A stretch of DNA of 38,203 nucleotides from an uncultured Eubacterium sp. (GCA_910584985.1 CAJUDJ010000017.1:1-38203), one strand, 5' to 3'; numbered from the stretch's first letter, positions 1 through 8,162 are shown. Numbers and translations: made by a program. The notes: generated from the letters alone by a model not told the origin.

Positions 1-720
1 GGCGCAATGATGGCTGCCATCGTTGGGGCAGATCCGGGCAAATACAATTATTTCGGCGAACTGGAAACCTCAAACAAATGCGTTGAATGGGTAAAAGACC
101 ATCTTGCACTGGATGATATCAGAGTTTATCTTCACGATAAAAATGTTTCGGATGCCGTTGAAGCGCTTCAGCTTAATCTTTACGATTATATGGAGGATGT
201 TATTGATTCTATCCCCGCCGGTTCAAACGGAACCATATTCACACCGTGGCTTCACGGAAACCGCTGCCCGTTTGAGGACCCAAACGCTGCCGGAATGTTT
301 TTCAATATTAAAATAGAAACCGGAAAAACAGAGATGATCAGAGCGGTTGTTGAGGGCATCTGCTTCCATATGAGATGGATGCTGGAAAGACAGGAGAAAA
401 AAATAAGCACCTCCAAATCCATCCGCTTCTGCGGCGGCGGTGCACTTGGTGCAGTTACCTGCCAGATTCTTTCGGATATTCTGCAGCGTGATATAGAGGT
501 GGTTGACAGTCCGCAGAATGTGGGCGCAGTAGGTGCGGCGGCCTGCATTGCAGTTGGGCTTCAGCTTATTCCGTCCATCGAGCATGTAAAATCACTGATT
601 CCTGCCAAAAAGCTTTATCATCCGAACCAAAACAACAAAGCGGTTTATGACAGGAATTTCAGAGTGTTCCAGAATCTTTACAAAACGAATAAAGAAAACT
701 TTGCTATTCTCAACGGTTAA
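1..720 (+). CDS. FGGY-family carbohydrate kinase (xylulokinase-like), 3' part
   Basis: The reading frame is open from the first base, so the gene starts outside the window; about 239 codons of a roughly 500-residue family are visible. This is the C-terminal FGGY actin-like ATPase lobe. The stretch RFCGGGALGAVTCQILSDIL followed by a conserved NVGAVGAA segment is the family's nucleotide-binding hallmark, and the PWLHGNRCPFEDPNAAG region is typical of xylulokinase-type members. The known family reaction is ATP-dependent phosphorylation of a sugar or polyol in the cytoplasm. The substrate cannot be assigned from this half: xylulose is the most likely, but other pentoses or polyols are possible. 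A strong terminator follows 16 bases after the stop, so this is the last gene of its transcription unit. Confidence 0.85.
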   Translation, partial: GAMMAAIVGADPGKYNYFGELETSNKCVEWVKDHLALDDIRVYLHDKNVSDAVEALQLNLYDYMEDVIDSIPAGSNGTIFTPWLHGNRCPFEDPNAAGMFFNIKIETGKTEMIRAVVEGICFHMRWMLERQEKKISTSKSIRFCGGGALGAVTCQILSDILQRDIEVVDSPQNVGAVGAAACIAVGLQLIPSIEHVKSLIPAKKLYHPNQNNKAVYDRNFRVFQNLYKTNKENFAILNG

Positions 721-735
721 AATTTACACATATTT

Positions 736-773
736 AAACTTCGCCCTCTCCTATTGAGCGGGCGAAGTTTTTT
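736..773 (+). terminator. Intrinsic terminator after the FGGY kinase
   Basis: An 11-bp perfect stem (AAACTTCGCCC / GGGCGAAGTTT, arms 736-746 and 760-770) is followed by a short T-run. It ends the kinase transcript and isolates the downstream Pho-box promoter. Confidence 0.9.
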
Positions 774-801
774 ACATAAATTTGAAATAGGAAAGTATTA
801 T

Positions 802-840
802 TTTACAACCTTTTTACAAATACTAAACCGATACTTAACG
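802..840 (+). promoter_or_regulatory. PhoP (Pho) box: four hexamers with 11-bp period
   Basis: Hexamers TTTACA (802-807), TTTACA (813-818), TAAACC (824-829) and TTAACG (835-840) start exactly 11 bp apart. The known Bacillus PhoP recognition site consists of TT(A/T/C)ACA-like repeats separated by about 5 bp, so the period matches. The array lies 33 bp upstream of a Na+/Pi cotransporter gene and just upstream of a weak -10-like TAGCAT (850-855), with no good -35. That architecture fits an activator-dependent, phosphate-starvation promoter. Binding by the PhoP-like regulator encoded at 5602-6276 is inference. Confidence 0.78.
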
Positions 841-872
841 TCCGGCGTTTAGCATTTGCACGAGGTGAAAAA

Positions 873-2618
873 ATGAACATTTTTAATATTCTTTCTTTAA
901 CAGGCGGACTGGCGCTGTTTTTATTCGGAATGCATTATATGGGCAGTTCACTTGAACGGCTCGGCGGCGGAAAATTTGAAGAAATACTGGAAAAGATGAC
1001 AAGCAGCCGTTTAAAGGGGCTTTTGCTTGGCGCAGGAATTACGGCAGTTATCCAATCCTCCTCTGCCGTAACCGTTATGGCAGTGGGCTTTGTCAACTCA
1101 AAAATTATGAGCTTAAGCCGTGCCATAGGAATCATTATGGGTGCAAATATAGGCACAACCATAACCAGCTGGCTGCTTTCCCTAACCGGCATTCAAAGCT
1201 CAAATCTGTTTGTAAGCCTGCTTAAACCGTCTGCTTTTACGCCTGTGCTTGCGCTTGCAGGCATTATCCTTTATTTATTCTGCAAAAGTGAAAAAAAGAA
1301 GAACTTGGGTTCAATTCTTCTTGGCTTTTCCGTGCTCATGTTCGGAATGGAGGCAATGAGCACCGCCGTTGAACCTTTAAAGGATGTGCCTGCTTTTACA
1401 AGCCTGCTTACAGCTTTTTCCAATCCGATTTTGGGGGTAACTGCCGGAATGCTGCTTACTGCGGTTATTCAGTCGTCCTCAGCTTCAGTGGGAATTTTGC
1501 AGGCACTGACCGTTACAGGCTCCATAACCGTTTCATCTGCCTTTCCGATTATTCTGGGGCAGAATATAGGCACCTGTGTTACAGCCCTGCTATCCGCAGT
1601 CGGAACAAACAAAAATGCAAAGCGCACTGCAGTTGTGCATCTGTTGTTTAATGCAGTCGGCGTTCTTCTTGCAATGCTTCTGTTTTACGGAATAAACGCC
1701 GCGTTCCGGCTTCCGTTTATAGAAAACACCGTAAATCCATCGGATATAGCAGTTATACACACGCTGTTCAATGTGTTTGCAACCGCTGTGCTGTTTCCGT
1801 TCGGAAATACACTTGAAAAGCTTGCCTGCCTTATGGTTAAGGACGGGAACACAAAAGACGGCAGCAATCTTGTGGATAAAAAATTCCTGATGTCCTCTTC
1901 CTATGCGGTAAACAAGGCGATGGAGGAATGCATGGAGATGGGGCTTCTTGCAAAGGAAAACATTATGCTTTGCCTTGATTTTATAAACGAATATTCAAAA
2001 ATCAACGATGAAAGAATCAGAAAAAACGAAAAAAAGCTTGATGCATATGAGGACAGGCTGGAAACCTATCTTGTTAAAATCGGTTCCATGCAGTTGAATT
2101 TGGAGGATTCCATTAAAATTTCAAAACTGAATCATGCAATCGGTAATTTTGAAAGAATCGGTGATTACGGAATAAATATTCTGAAAACAAAAAGAAAAAT
2201 GCATGAAAACAAAATTCACTTTTCCGCAGATGCAAACAATGCGCTTGAGGTGATGAGCGATGCCGTAAGCGAAATTGTTGAAAAAGCAACGCAGGCATTT
2301 ACGGAAAACGATATTACACTTGCAAAAACGGTTGAACCGCTTGAACAGGTTATAGATAATCTTAAAATTGAGCTTCGCGCCATGCATGCAAAATGGATTG
2401 AAAAAGGCGAATGCTCGGTTGAAAACGGAATTCTGTTTTTTGATATTGTAAATGCCTTTGAACGGATTGCTGATCACTGTTCCAACCTTGCCGTGTGCAT
2501 CATTGAGCTTTCGCAGAACAGCTATAAACCGCATTCTTATCTAAGGGTTATAAAAAATGACGAAAGCAAAACCTTTGCCGAAGCCTTTGAAAAATACCTG
2601 AATAAATACAAGCTATAG
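873..2618 (+). CDS. Na+/phosphate cotransporter with C-terminal PhoU-like domain
   Basis: A 581-residue NptA/YjbB-type protein. The N-terminal membrane half (about 1-320) has the two inverted repeats of the Na/Pi-cotransporter family: QSSSAVTV (61-68) with GANIGTT, and QSSSASVG (200-207) with GQNIGTC. The QSSS motifs are the known substrate and sodium sites. Residues from about 345 to 560 are soluble and helical and resemble PhoU, which in this family is thought to gate or sense Pi flux. It imports phosphate (or balances it) across the cytoplasmic membrane. The start is ATG 873 with GAGGTG upstream. It is preceded by a Pho box and followed by a terminator, so it is monocistronic. A second copy of the same architecture lies at 6313-8064. 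Confidence 0.95.
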   Translation: MNIFNILSLTGGLALFLFGMHYMGSSLERLGGGKFEEILEKMTSSRLKGLLLGAGITAVIQSSSAVTVMAVGFVNSKIMSLSRAIGIIMGANIGTTITSWLLSLTGIQSSNLFVSLLKPSAFTPVLALAGIILYLFCKSEKKKNLGSILLGFSVLMFGMEAMSTAVEPLKDVPAFTSLLTAFSNPILGVTAGMLLTAVIQSSSASVGILQALTVTGSITVSSAFPIILGQNIGTCVTALLSAVGTNKNAKRTAVVHLLFNAVGVLLAMLLFYGINAAFRLPFIENTVNPSDIAVIHTLFNVFATAVLFPFGNTLEKLACLMVKDGNTKDGSNLVDKKFLMSSSYAVNKAMEECMEMGLLAKENIMLCLDFINEYSKINDERIRKNEKKLDAYEDRLETYLVKIGSMQLNLEDSIKISKLNHAIGNFERIGDYGINILKTKRKMHENKIHFSADANNALEVMSDAVSEIVEKATQAFTENDITLAKTVEPLEQVIDNLKIELRAMHAKWIEKGECSVENGILFFDIVNAFERIADHCSNLAVCIIELSQNSYKPHSYLRVIKNDESKTFAEAFEKYLNKYKL

Positions 2619-2661
2619 GCTAAGGGACTCCCGCACCGAACGCCATTTTTGCCTAAACATA

Positions 2662-2692
2662 AAAGAGCAGGCTCAGCCGAACCTGCTCTTTG
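2662..2692. terminator. Bidirectional terminator between convergent genes
   Basis: A 10-bp perfect stem, AAAGAGCAGG / CCTGCTCTTT, with a 10-nt loop lies between the convergent cotransporter (+) and acyltransferase (-) genes. The flanking A and T residues allow use in both directions. Confidence 0.8.
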
Positions 2693-2724
2693 TCATATAG
2701 AATAAACCTGTCATTTTCTGATTT

Positions 2725-3648
2725 TTATTTCCAGTTCTGAATAACAGACGGATTTGCAAAAATTTCATCCAGTTTTCTGAAAAACGGAATACAGTCGCCG
2801 TAATCAAGCGAACGGTGGTCTATTGCAATGGTTATCGGGAGCATGGTGCGGATTTCAATGCTTTCCTTTCCGTTTTCATCTGTTGTTACAACCGGACGCT
2901 TCTGTGCAGCATTCACAGCAAAGGCAGTGGTCTGCGGCGGAATAATCTCCAAAAGAAAGCAGCATCCCTTCTGTTCTTTATAAACGGAGCCCAGATTGGT
3001 TATCGTGGTTGTGCCCTGTTCAATATCATGCTTGGTTAATCTGTCCTCAACCGGAATGGAATAGTACATTTTCTTTTTGCTGCCTGAAAGCACATGCACT
3101 TTGTGCCTGCCCGGCATTTTTGAACCGTAAAGACGGCTGAGTGTCTGGAGAAACTTTCCATTTTTAAGCCCATTCAGCGTATTATCCAGCGAAACCTCAT
3201 ACATTACCTCGTTCATATTTGAATTGTTTGCACGGCGCACTGTGTCGTTAATCGCTGCGGTCATTTCAGTTAAGGTTTTGCTGCCCATATCGTGCATATT
3301 CACCGTCATCATTTCACCTGTGTGCAGAATCATCGGCATGGAAATATCTATTGTATCATGATATTTAAGTGAACCGCGCACAAGCCTTCTTCTGAAATGC
3401 AGGGTGCAGTTCATTTTCGGTGCTGCCTTAAGCCCTTCGCATATAATTTTCATAATAACGGTATTTATGGTTATTTTTTTATCACCAGCTGTTATTCCCT
3501 CATTCAGCTTTTTGCATTCCTTTAGGAAATCCGTTATATCGGCTTCATAGCCCATCGTTGCGTGCGGAATCTGCTCCCAGCTTTCCGTTGTCATATTGGA
3601 TACGATTTTTCTTGCGATTCCGAAATATTCTTTTTTATATACAGACAT
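2725..3648 (-). CDS. E2-type (2-oxo acid dehydrogenase acyltransferase-like) CoA acyltransferase
   Basis: A 307-residue protein of the chloramphenicol-acetyltransferase/E2 catalytic fold. The C-terminal AIDHRSLDYGD corresponds to the E2 active-site motif HxxxDG, with a Tyr inserted before the Gly. There is no lipoyl or peripheral-subunit-binding domain, and no E1 or E3 gene is nearby, so this is not a complete dehydrogenase component. Stand-alone proteins of this kind are common in Clostridia, and their acceptor is unknown. The frame is open a further 48 codons upstream, but ATG 3648 has a perfect AAGGAGG 9 nt away and matches the family's usual N-terminus (MSVYKKEYFGIARKIVSNM). A palindrome lies about 160 bp upstream of this start. 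Confidence 0.75.
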   Translation of the reverse strand: MSVYKKEYFGIARKIVSNMTTESWEQIPHATMGYEADITDFLKECKKLNEGITAGDKKITINTVIMKIICEGLKAAPKMNCTLHFRRRLVRGSLKYHDTIDISMPMILHTGEMMTVNMHDMGSKTLTEMTAAINDTVRRANNSNMNEVMYEVSLDNTLNGLKNGKFLQTLSRLYGSKMPGRHKVHVLSGSKKKMYYSIPVEDRLTKHDIEQGTTTITNLGSVYKEQKGCCFLLEIIPPQTTAFAVNAAQKRPVVTTDENGKESIEIRTMLPITIAIDHRSLDYGDCIPFFRKLDEIFANPSVIQNWK

Positions 3649-3808
3649 GGATATGTCCTCCTTATTTATTTTCAGTTTTGATGCAGGCAAAGCAAAAGCA
3701 GAGCGCCGAATATCCTTAAAAACTATGTTGCGGCGGTTCGGATTTGTCTGACTGACGCTATGATAGCCAAAACAAAACATTTTCTCAATCAACTTTGCTT
3801 TACATGCC

Positions 3809-3827
3809 TGTCAACCAAAGGTTGACA
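3809..3827. promoter_or_regulatory. Perfect 8-3-8 palindrome, likely operator
   Basis: TGTCAACCAAAGGTTGACA is a perfect dyad (8-bp arms, 3-bp centre). On the minus strand it contains a TTGACA that could serve as -35 for the acyltransferase transcript, although I find no convincing -10 at 16-18 bp. It closely resembles the palindrome at 21040-21056. The cognate regulator is unknown; the adjacent XRE gene is one candidate. Confidence 0.5.
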
Positions 3828-3830
3828 TAA

Positions 3831-3870
3831 AAAAATGCCCGTTTTAAGCTAAAAACGAGCATTTTTATTT
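3831..3870 (-). terminator. Intrinsic terminator of the XRE gene
   Basis: On the minus strand AAAAATGCTCGTTTT pairs with AAAACGGGCATTTTT (one mismatch) and runs into seven T residues, just past the stop codon of the XRE gene. Confidence 0.85.
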
Positions 3871-3876
3871 TTATAT

Positions 3877-4515
3877 CTATTTTATTTTTCTTAATGCACA
3901 TACGATGTAAAATATCGGAATGGTAAGGAAAATAATCCATAACGGATGCCACAACTGCGCAAAAAAACCGCCTGCCAGATAAATAAGCGCTGTTAAAACA
4001 GGATAGCAGAAAATAATCGGTTTTCTTTTTTCGGCAGCAATTATACCGGTATAGAAAAGCGGAATCGTCAGCAGCACAAGCCAGCCGGTTATCCAGCCCT
4101 TTGCACCGAAGGCGCACCCGATTATAACATATGCAATCACCATAAAAACAGGATAGGAAACAAAAAACCATCCCCTTTTTTTATGTTCTTTCTGCTCTGT
4201 ATGTGCAGGCCGTTCAACCACAATTACTTCTGTTCTGACCTCTTTTTTATCCGTTTCTTCTGTTTCCTTTACAGCTTCGGCAGATTCCTTTTCAGGCGCA
4301 TCTGTTTCACCGCATTTCAGAATTGCATCAACAGAAATATGATACAGCTGGGAAAGCTTCAGCAGATTTTCCGTATCGGGCAATGCATAGCCCTGTTCCC
4401 ATTTGGATATGGACTGCCTGGAAAGCCCAAGCTGTTCACCCAGTTTCTCCTGGCTGAAATTGTTTTTTATTCTGAGCTCTTTTAAATAATCTCCCTGTTT
4501 TATAGACAAGCACAT
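3877..4515 (-). CDS. XRE-family regulator with C-terminal membrane segments
   Basis: A 212-residue protein. Residues about 8-62 are a Cro/CI-type helix-turn-helix (LGLSRQSISKWEQG is the recognition region). A charged Glu/Lys-rich linker (about 68-108) follows, then three or four hydrophobic segments to the C-terminus, ending KIK. Such HTH-plus-membrane proteins are widespread in Firmicutes; how they sense is unknown. The start is unclear: GTG 4518, ATG 4515 and TTG 4506 are all in frame. AAAGGG is too close to the first two and well placed for the TTG, so the true protein may be three residues shorter. It is transcribed alone between two terminators. Confidence 0.8.
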   Translation of the reverse strand: MCLSIKQGDYLKELRIKNNFSQEKLGEQLGLSRQSISKWEQGYALPDTENLLKLSQLYHISVDAILKCGETDAPEKESAEAVKETEETDKKEVRTEVIVVERPAHTEQKEHKKRGWFFVSYPVFMVIAYVIIGCAFGAKGWITGWLVLLTIPLFYTGIIAAEKRKPIIFCYPVLTALIYLAGGFFAQLWHPLWIIFLTIPIFYIVCALRKIK

Positions 4516-4536
4516 CACCCTTTAAAAATTTTTTAT

Positions 4537-4565
4537 ATTCTATCACAAAAAAATGCCGGCTGCAA
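4537..4565 (-). promoter_or_regulatory. Promoter of the XRE gene, overlapping the upstream terminator
   Basis: On the minus strand TTGCAG (4560-4565), a 17-bp spacer and TAGAAT (4537-4542) form a sigma-A-type promoter. Its -35 lies inside the stem of the phoR terminator. Confidence 0.5.
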
Positions 4566-4585
4566 GAAAAAAGCAATACCGGCAC
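4545..4585 (-). terminator. Intrinsic terminator of the phosphate two-component operon
   Basis: On the minus strand GTGCCGGT and GCCGGCAT pair across a T-rich loop and are followed by seven T residues, a few bases after the histidine kinase stop. Confidence 0.85.
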
Positions 4586-4589
4586 CTAT

Positions 4590-5600
4590 TCATCTTATCG
4601 GCAGCATAACCGCAACGGTCGTGCCTTCCTTTTCTTTGCTTTCAAGGCTCACCGAGCCGCCAAGATATTCGGCACTGTGCTTAACAATAGCAAGCCCGAG
4701 CCCCGTACCCCCGGTTTCCTTTGAGCGTGATTTATCCACCCTGAAAAAGCGTTCAAAAATTCTGCTCTGATACTTTTCGGGAATACCGATTCCCGTGTCT
4801 TTAACAATAAGTGTAACCGTATCCTTATCCTTTTTTACCGTAATAAATACTTTACCGTTTTCAACATTATATCGGATTGCATTTTCAACAAGATTATAAA
4901 CCATTTCTTCAAGAAGCGGCTTTGTGCCCCTTGCATATGCCTGATCACCCGTTAAAACAATTTCTATGTTTCTCTTCTGTGCTTCCACCGAAAGTGCATC
5001 TGCACAGGAAACAGCCACCTGCATAAGATCAACGGAATCAATAATCGGCTTGAAATCATACTCTTCAAGCTGGGAAAGCTGAATAATATCATGTGTAAGG
5101 TTGATAAGCCTTTGCGATTCCTTATAAATGATTCCGCCGAAGCGTGCAGCATTTTCAGGCGTTACCTCTGTATTCTGAAGCAGTTCGCCATAACCCGAAA
5201 TGGCAGTAAGCGGTGTTTTCAGCTCATGGGAAAGATTGGCTGTAAACTGCTTTGTAAGCTTTTCAAGCCTGTCCTTCTCATAAAGCTGGGATTTTATTTT
5301 ATCCGTAAAAGGCTTCAGCTCATCATAAGGGCAGTTTTCACTGATATTCTTTAAATCATCACCCATTTTTTCAATGGGCCGCACTATTTTTCCGGTTATA
5401 GAACGGGCAATAAGCAAAGCAAATATCGTGATAAGAATAAACAGAATAACCAGAATATAACTGTATTTCAAAAGAAGCTGCAGCAGCCTTGCAGGCTCTG
5501 CTTCGCCGGTAATAAGAATTACGGCACAGAAAATAAGCACCGTGCTTAACGCCGAACAGAAGGAAAGCAGCACGGCTTTTGAAAATATTTTATTTGTCAT
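4590..5600 (-). CDS. phoR: PhoR-type sensor histidine kinase
   Basis: A 336-residue membrane kinase. It has two transmembrane segments (about 9-32 and 46-66) with only a short outside loop, then a dimerisation/phosphoacceptor helix with SHELKTPLTAISGYGELL (His125), and a HATPase domain with N-box NLVENAIRYN, GIGIP and GGTGLGLAIVKHSAEYLGGS. This is the classical PhoR/ResE layout without a PAS domain. ATG 5600 was chosen because it lies one base after the regulator stop, with translational coupling; an upstream extension of 20 codons inside the regulator gene is not credible. It presumably phosphorylates the regulator encoded just before it. The Pho role is inferred from the linked phosphate transporter and Pho boxes. 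Confidence 0.9.
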   Translation of the reverse strand: MTNKIFSKAVLLSFCSALSTVLIFCAVILITGEAEPARLLQLLLKYSYILVILFILITIFALLIARSITGKIVRPIEKMGDDLKNISENCPYDELKPFTDKIKSQLYEKDRLEKLTKQFTANLSHELKTPLTAISGYGELLQNTEVTPENAARFGGIIYKESQRLINLTHDIIQLSQLEEYDFKPIIDSVDLMQVAVSCADALSVEAQKRNIEIVLTGDQAYARGTKPLLEEMVYNLVENAIRYNVENGKVFITVKKDKDTVTLIVKDTGIGIPEKYQSRIFERFFRVDKSRSKETGGTGLGLAIVKHSAEYLGGSVSLESKEKEGTTVAVMLPIR

Positions 5601-5601
5601 A

Positions 5602-6276
5602 TTATTCCCCAAGCTTATATCCCACATTTCTGATTGTTTCAATAAGAGAACCGCTTTCACCCAGCTTTTTTCTGAGCGTTAAAATATGGCTGTCCACCGT
5701 GCGTGTTTCACTGTTGCTGTCATAGCCCCACACTGTGTTCAGAAGCTGTTCTCTTGTAACGGCTATGCCGCGGTTGAGCATAAGATATTTCAGTATTTCA
5801 AATTCCTTATAGGTTAAATCCACTTCCTTTTCAAAAGAAAAGACCTGATGCTTTTTATCATCAAGCGATATGGATTTGTATTCAAAAAACTTTCTTTCAT
5901 CCTTTTTTTGTGTTCTGCGAAGTAATGCCTTTATGCGTGAAAGAAATATCATCACTGAAAACGGCTTTGTTATGTAGTCATCCGCACCGCAGTCAAGCCC
6001 TTTCACATAATCGATTTCCGAATCCTTTGCCGTAACCAGAATTATCGGCATATCTCTGTATTCCGGATTGCTTCTTAATTTTTTTGTGATGGACAACCCG
6101 TCCTCACCGGGAAGCATAACATCAATTACCAAAAGATCCGGCTTTCGCTTTCCAAGCGCAGCATAAAAGCTTTTCGGCTCGGCAAAGCCTGCGGTTTCAT
6201 ATCCGCTGCCTGATATTGCATAGGTTTCAAGCTCTCTTACACTGTTGTCATCCTCAAGAACATAAATAAGCGCCAT
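5602..6276 (-). CDS. phoP: PhoP/PhoB-type response regulator (OmpR family)
   Basis: A 224-residue OmpR-family regulator. The receiver domain has acidic pocket residues EDD (8-10), phospho-acceptor Asp52 (LLVIDVMLPGEDG), the Thr of VTAKD and Lys104 (YITKPF). The C-terminal winged helix contains TVDSHILTLRKKLGE and IRNVGYKL. ATG 6276 has GGAGG six bases upstream; ATG 6282 abuts the ribosome binding site and is less likely. It lies 36 bp downstream of the second Na+/Pi cotransporter gene on the same strand, so both probably share the Pho-box promoter, giving positive autoregulation as known for phoPR in Bacillus. Confidence 0.93.
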   Translation of the reverse strand: MALIYVLEDDNSVRELETYAISGSGYETAGFAEPKSFYAALGKRKPDLLVIDVMLPGEDGLSITKKLRSNPEYRDMPIILVTAKDSEIDYVKGLDCGADDYITKPFSVMIFLSRIKALLRRTQKKDERKFFEYKSISLDDKKHQVFSFEKEVDLTYKEFEILKYLMLNRGIAVTREQLLNTVWGYDSNSETRTVDSHILTLRKKLGESGSLIETIRNVGYKLGE

Positions 6277-6312
6277 ATCCATCCTCCGATTTTATTCTTC
6301 CCTTATATTATT

Positions 6313-8064
6313 TCAGTTTAATGAATATTTTTCAAGATAAGAATCAAGATTTTCCGTAAAATCTTCATCGGTTTTCTTAACATCACGCACATAAGAGTGA
6401 ATATTATAGTCGCCACTCTTGATTTCAATCATGGAAAGTGCAAGATCGCAGCAATGATCTGCTATATGTTCAATGGCACTTACAATGTCAAGGTAGGGAA
6501 GCCCCTGTTCAACGGTGCATTCGCCCTCATCAATCCTTTGCATATGTCTGTGCTTAAGTTCTTTTTTCAGCTTATCTATAACATCCTCAAGCGGCTGAAC
6601 CTCTCTTGCAAGACTTACATCATTCAGCTTAAAGGATTCGTTTGTAACGGCAACGATTTTCGTTGCCGCAGCAATCATAACCGAAAGCTCATATTTAGCC
6701 TTTTCAGAAAGATTAACCTTCTTTTTATTCATTGTTTTTCTTGCCTTAAGAATATCAAGGCTGTAATCGCTGATCTGCTCAAAATTTTCAATGGCGTGAT
6801 GAAGCACAAAAATGTTCTTGCTGTCCTCATCAGACAAATCCATCGTGCTTATTTTGATAAGATAGGTTTCAAGCAAATCCTCATATTTATCGGATTTCTT
6901 TTCATTGCCCATAATCAGCTCGGCTTTTTCTTCCGTATAATTTTTAATGATTGAAAGTGCACAAAGCGCCGTCTGCTCCACCATATCTGCCATTTTCACG
7001 GTTACCTCTCGGCATTTTTCAACGGCAAAGGCAGGGCTGGCAAGAAATCTGTCATCAATCAGAGGCTGCTGTTTTTTATCCTCTTCGCCTTTTCCTTTGA
7101 TGGTTTTAACGGCAAGCGCTTCAAGCTGCTTCGTAAACGGAAGAAGAACAAGGGTGGAAAACACCTTGAAAGCTGTATTTATAATTGCAATCTGCACGGA
7201 GGAAATGGTTTCGCCCAAAAAAGCAAAATCCACAAAATAATCAATACCGTAGAAAAGCGCACCTGTTATAATTACACCGATAACATTAAAATACAGGTAA
7301 ATAAATGCTGCACGCTTTGCATTTTTGTTTGTGCCCACGGAGGAAATCAGAACCGGCACACAGGAACCGATGTTCTGCCCGAGAATAATCGGAAATGCAG
7401 CACCGAAGCTTACACCGCCCGAAAGCGCAAGAGCCTGCAGAATACCGACAGAAGCACTTGAGGACTGCACAACGGCAGCAAGCAGCGTTCCTGCGATTAT
7501 GCCGACAACAGGATTGCTGAAAGTGAGCATAAGCGAGGTGAAATTTTCATTGTCTGCAAGGCCGGACATCGCATCGCTCATCAGAGTCATGCCCATCATA
7601 AGAACGGAAAATCCCATCATAATTCCGCCCACATTTTTCTTTTTTTCACTCTTGCAGAACATAAGCATAAACACACTTATAATTGCAAGCACAGGCGCAA
7701 AGGAGGAAGGCTTCAGCAGGCTTATAATAAGACTTTCACCGTTTATCTGCGTTAAGGATAAAATCCAACCGGTAACGGTTGTGCCGATATTAGCGCCCAT
7801 AATAACACCGATTGCACGGGTAAGCTGCATAATTCCGGAATTTACAAAGCCCACCACCATTACCGTTACGGCAGAGGACGACTGAATTACAGCCGTAACA
7901 GCCGCACCGAGCAAAACACCTTTATAGGTTTTATCCGTCATCTTTTCAAGTATCTGTTCCAGCTTTCCGCCCGAAAGCCTTTCAAGCTGCTCGCCCATAA
8001 AGCTCATTCCGTAAAGGAAAAGTGCAATTCCGCCAAGCAGCGATATTACCGAGAAAATATCCAT
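6313..8064 (-). CDS. Na+/phosphate cotransporter with C-terminal PhoU-like domain (second copy)
   Basis: A 583-residue paralogue of the protein at 873-2618, with the same motifs in the same order: QSSSAVTVM, GANIGTT, QSSSASVG, GQNIGSC, then a PhoU-like helical tail from about residue 345. The two copies are clearly homologous throughout but diverged, so this is not a recent duplication. ATG 8064 has AGAGGT at the right distance. It is the first gene of a three-gene operon with phoP and phoR. Dedicated co-transcription of a PhoU-bearing Pi transporter with the Pi sensor suggests, by inference, that the transporter takes part in signalling as PstSCAB-PhoU does in E. coli. Confidence 0.95.
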   Translation of the reverse strand: MDIFSVISLLGGIALFLYGMSFMGEQLERLSGGKLEQILEKMTDKTYKGVLLGAAVTAVIQSSSAVTVMVVGFVNSGIMQLTRAIGVIMGANIGTTVTGWILSLTQINGESLIISLLKPSSFAPVLAIISVFMLMFCKSEKKKNVGGIMMGFSVLMMGMTLMSDAMSGLADNENFTSLMLTFSNPVVGIIAGTLLAAVVQSSSASVGILQALALSGGVSFGAAFPIILGQNIGSCVPVLISSVGTNKNAKRAAFIYLYFNVIGVIITGALFYGIDYFVDFAFLGETISSVQIAIINTAFKVFSTLVLLPFTKQLEALAVKTIKGKGEEDKKQQPLIDDRFLASPAFAVEKCREVTVKMADMVEQTALCALSIIKNYTEEKAELIMGNEKKSDKYEDLLETYLIKISTMDLSDEDSKNIFVLHHAIENFEQISDYSLDILKARKTMNKKKVNLSEKAKYELSVMIAAATKIVAVTNESFKLNDVSLAREVQPLEDVIDKLKKELKHRHMQRIDEGECTVEQGLPYLDIVSAIEHIADHCCDLALSMIEIKSGDYNIHSYVRDVKKTDEDFTENLDSYLEKYSLN

Positions 8065-8110
8065 TATGCTACCTCTTTTTATCTTCCTTTTTATTTAATA
8101 TGCTGATTAG

Positions 8111-8162
8111 ATTATATAAATTCGTTCAAATAATGATTTGTTTTATGTCAAATCTATGTCAA
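8111..8162 (-). promoter_or_regulatory. PhoP box and -10 of the Na/Pi-phoPR operon
   Basis: On the minus strand TTGACA (8157-8162), TTGACA (8146-8151), a degenerate CAAATC (8135-8140) and TTGAAC (8124-8129) start at exact 11-bp intervals. A consensus TATAAT (8111-8116) follows seven bases after the last repeat, and there is no -35 at 17 bp. The layout copies that at 802-840: four hexamers directly abutting the -10. This is the known geometry of a PhoP-activated promoter. Confidence 0.8.

Noticed and set aside
3776..3830. Possible third Pho box near TTTACA/TTGACA elements before the acyltransferase
   Set aside because: The hexamers do not recur at 11-bp intervals; the palindrome explains them better.
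7325..7885. 186-codon open frame on the plus strand inside the second Na/Pi gene
   Set aside because: It is antisense to a highly conserved gene, Ser/Thr/Pro/Ile-rich in the manner of a complementary frame, and without a start site.
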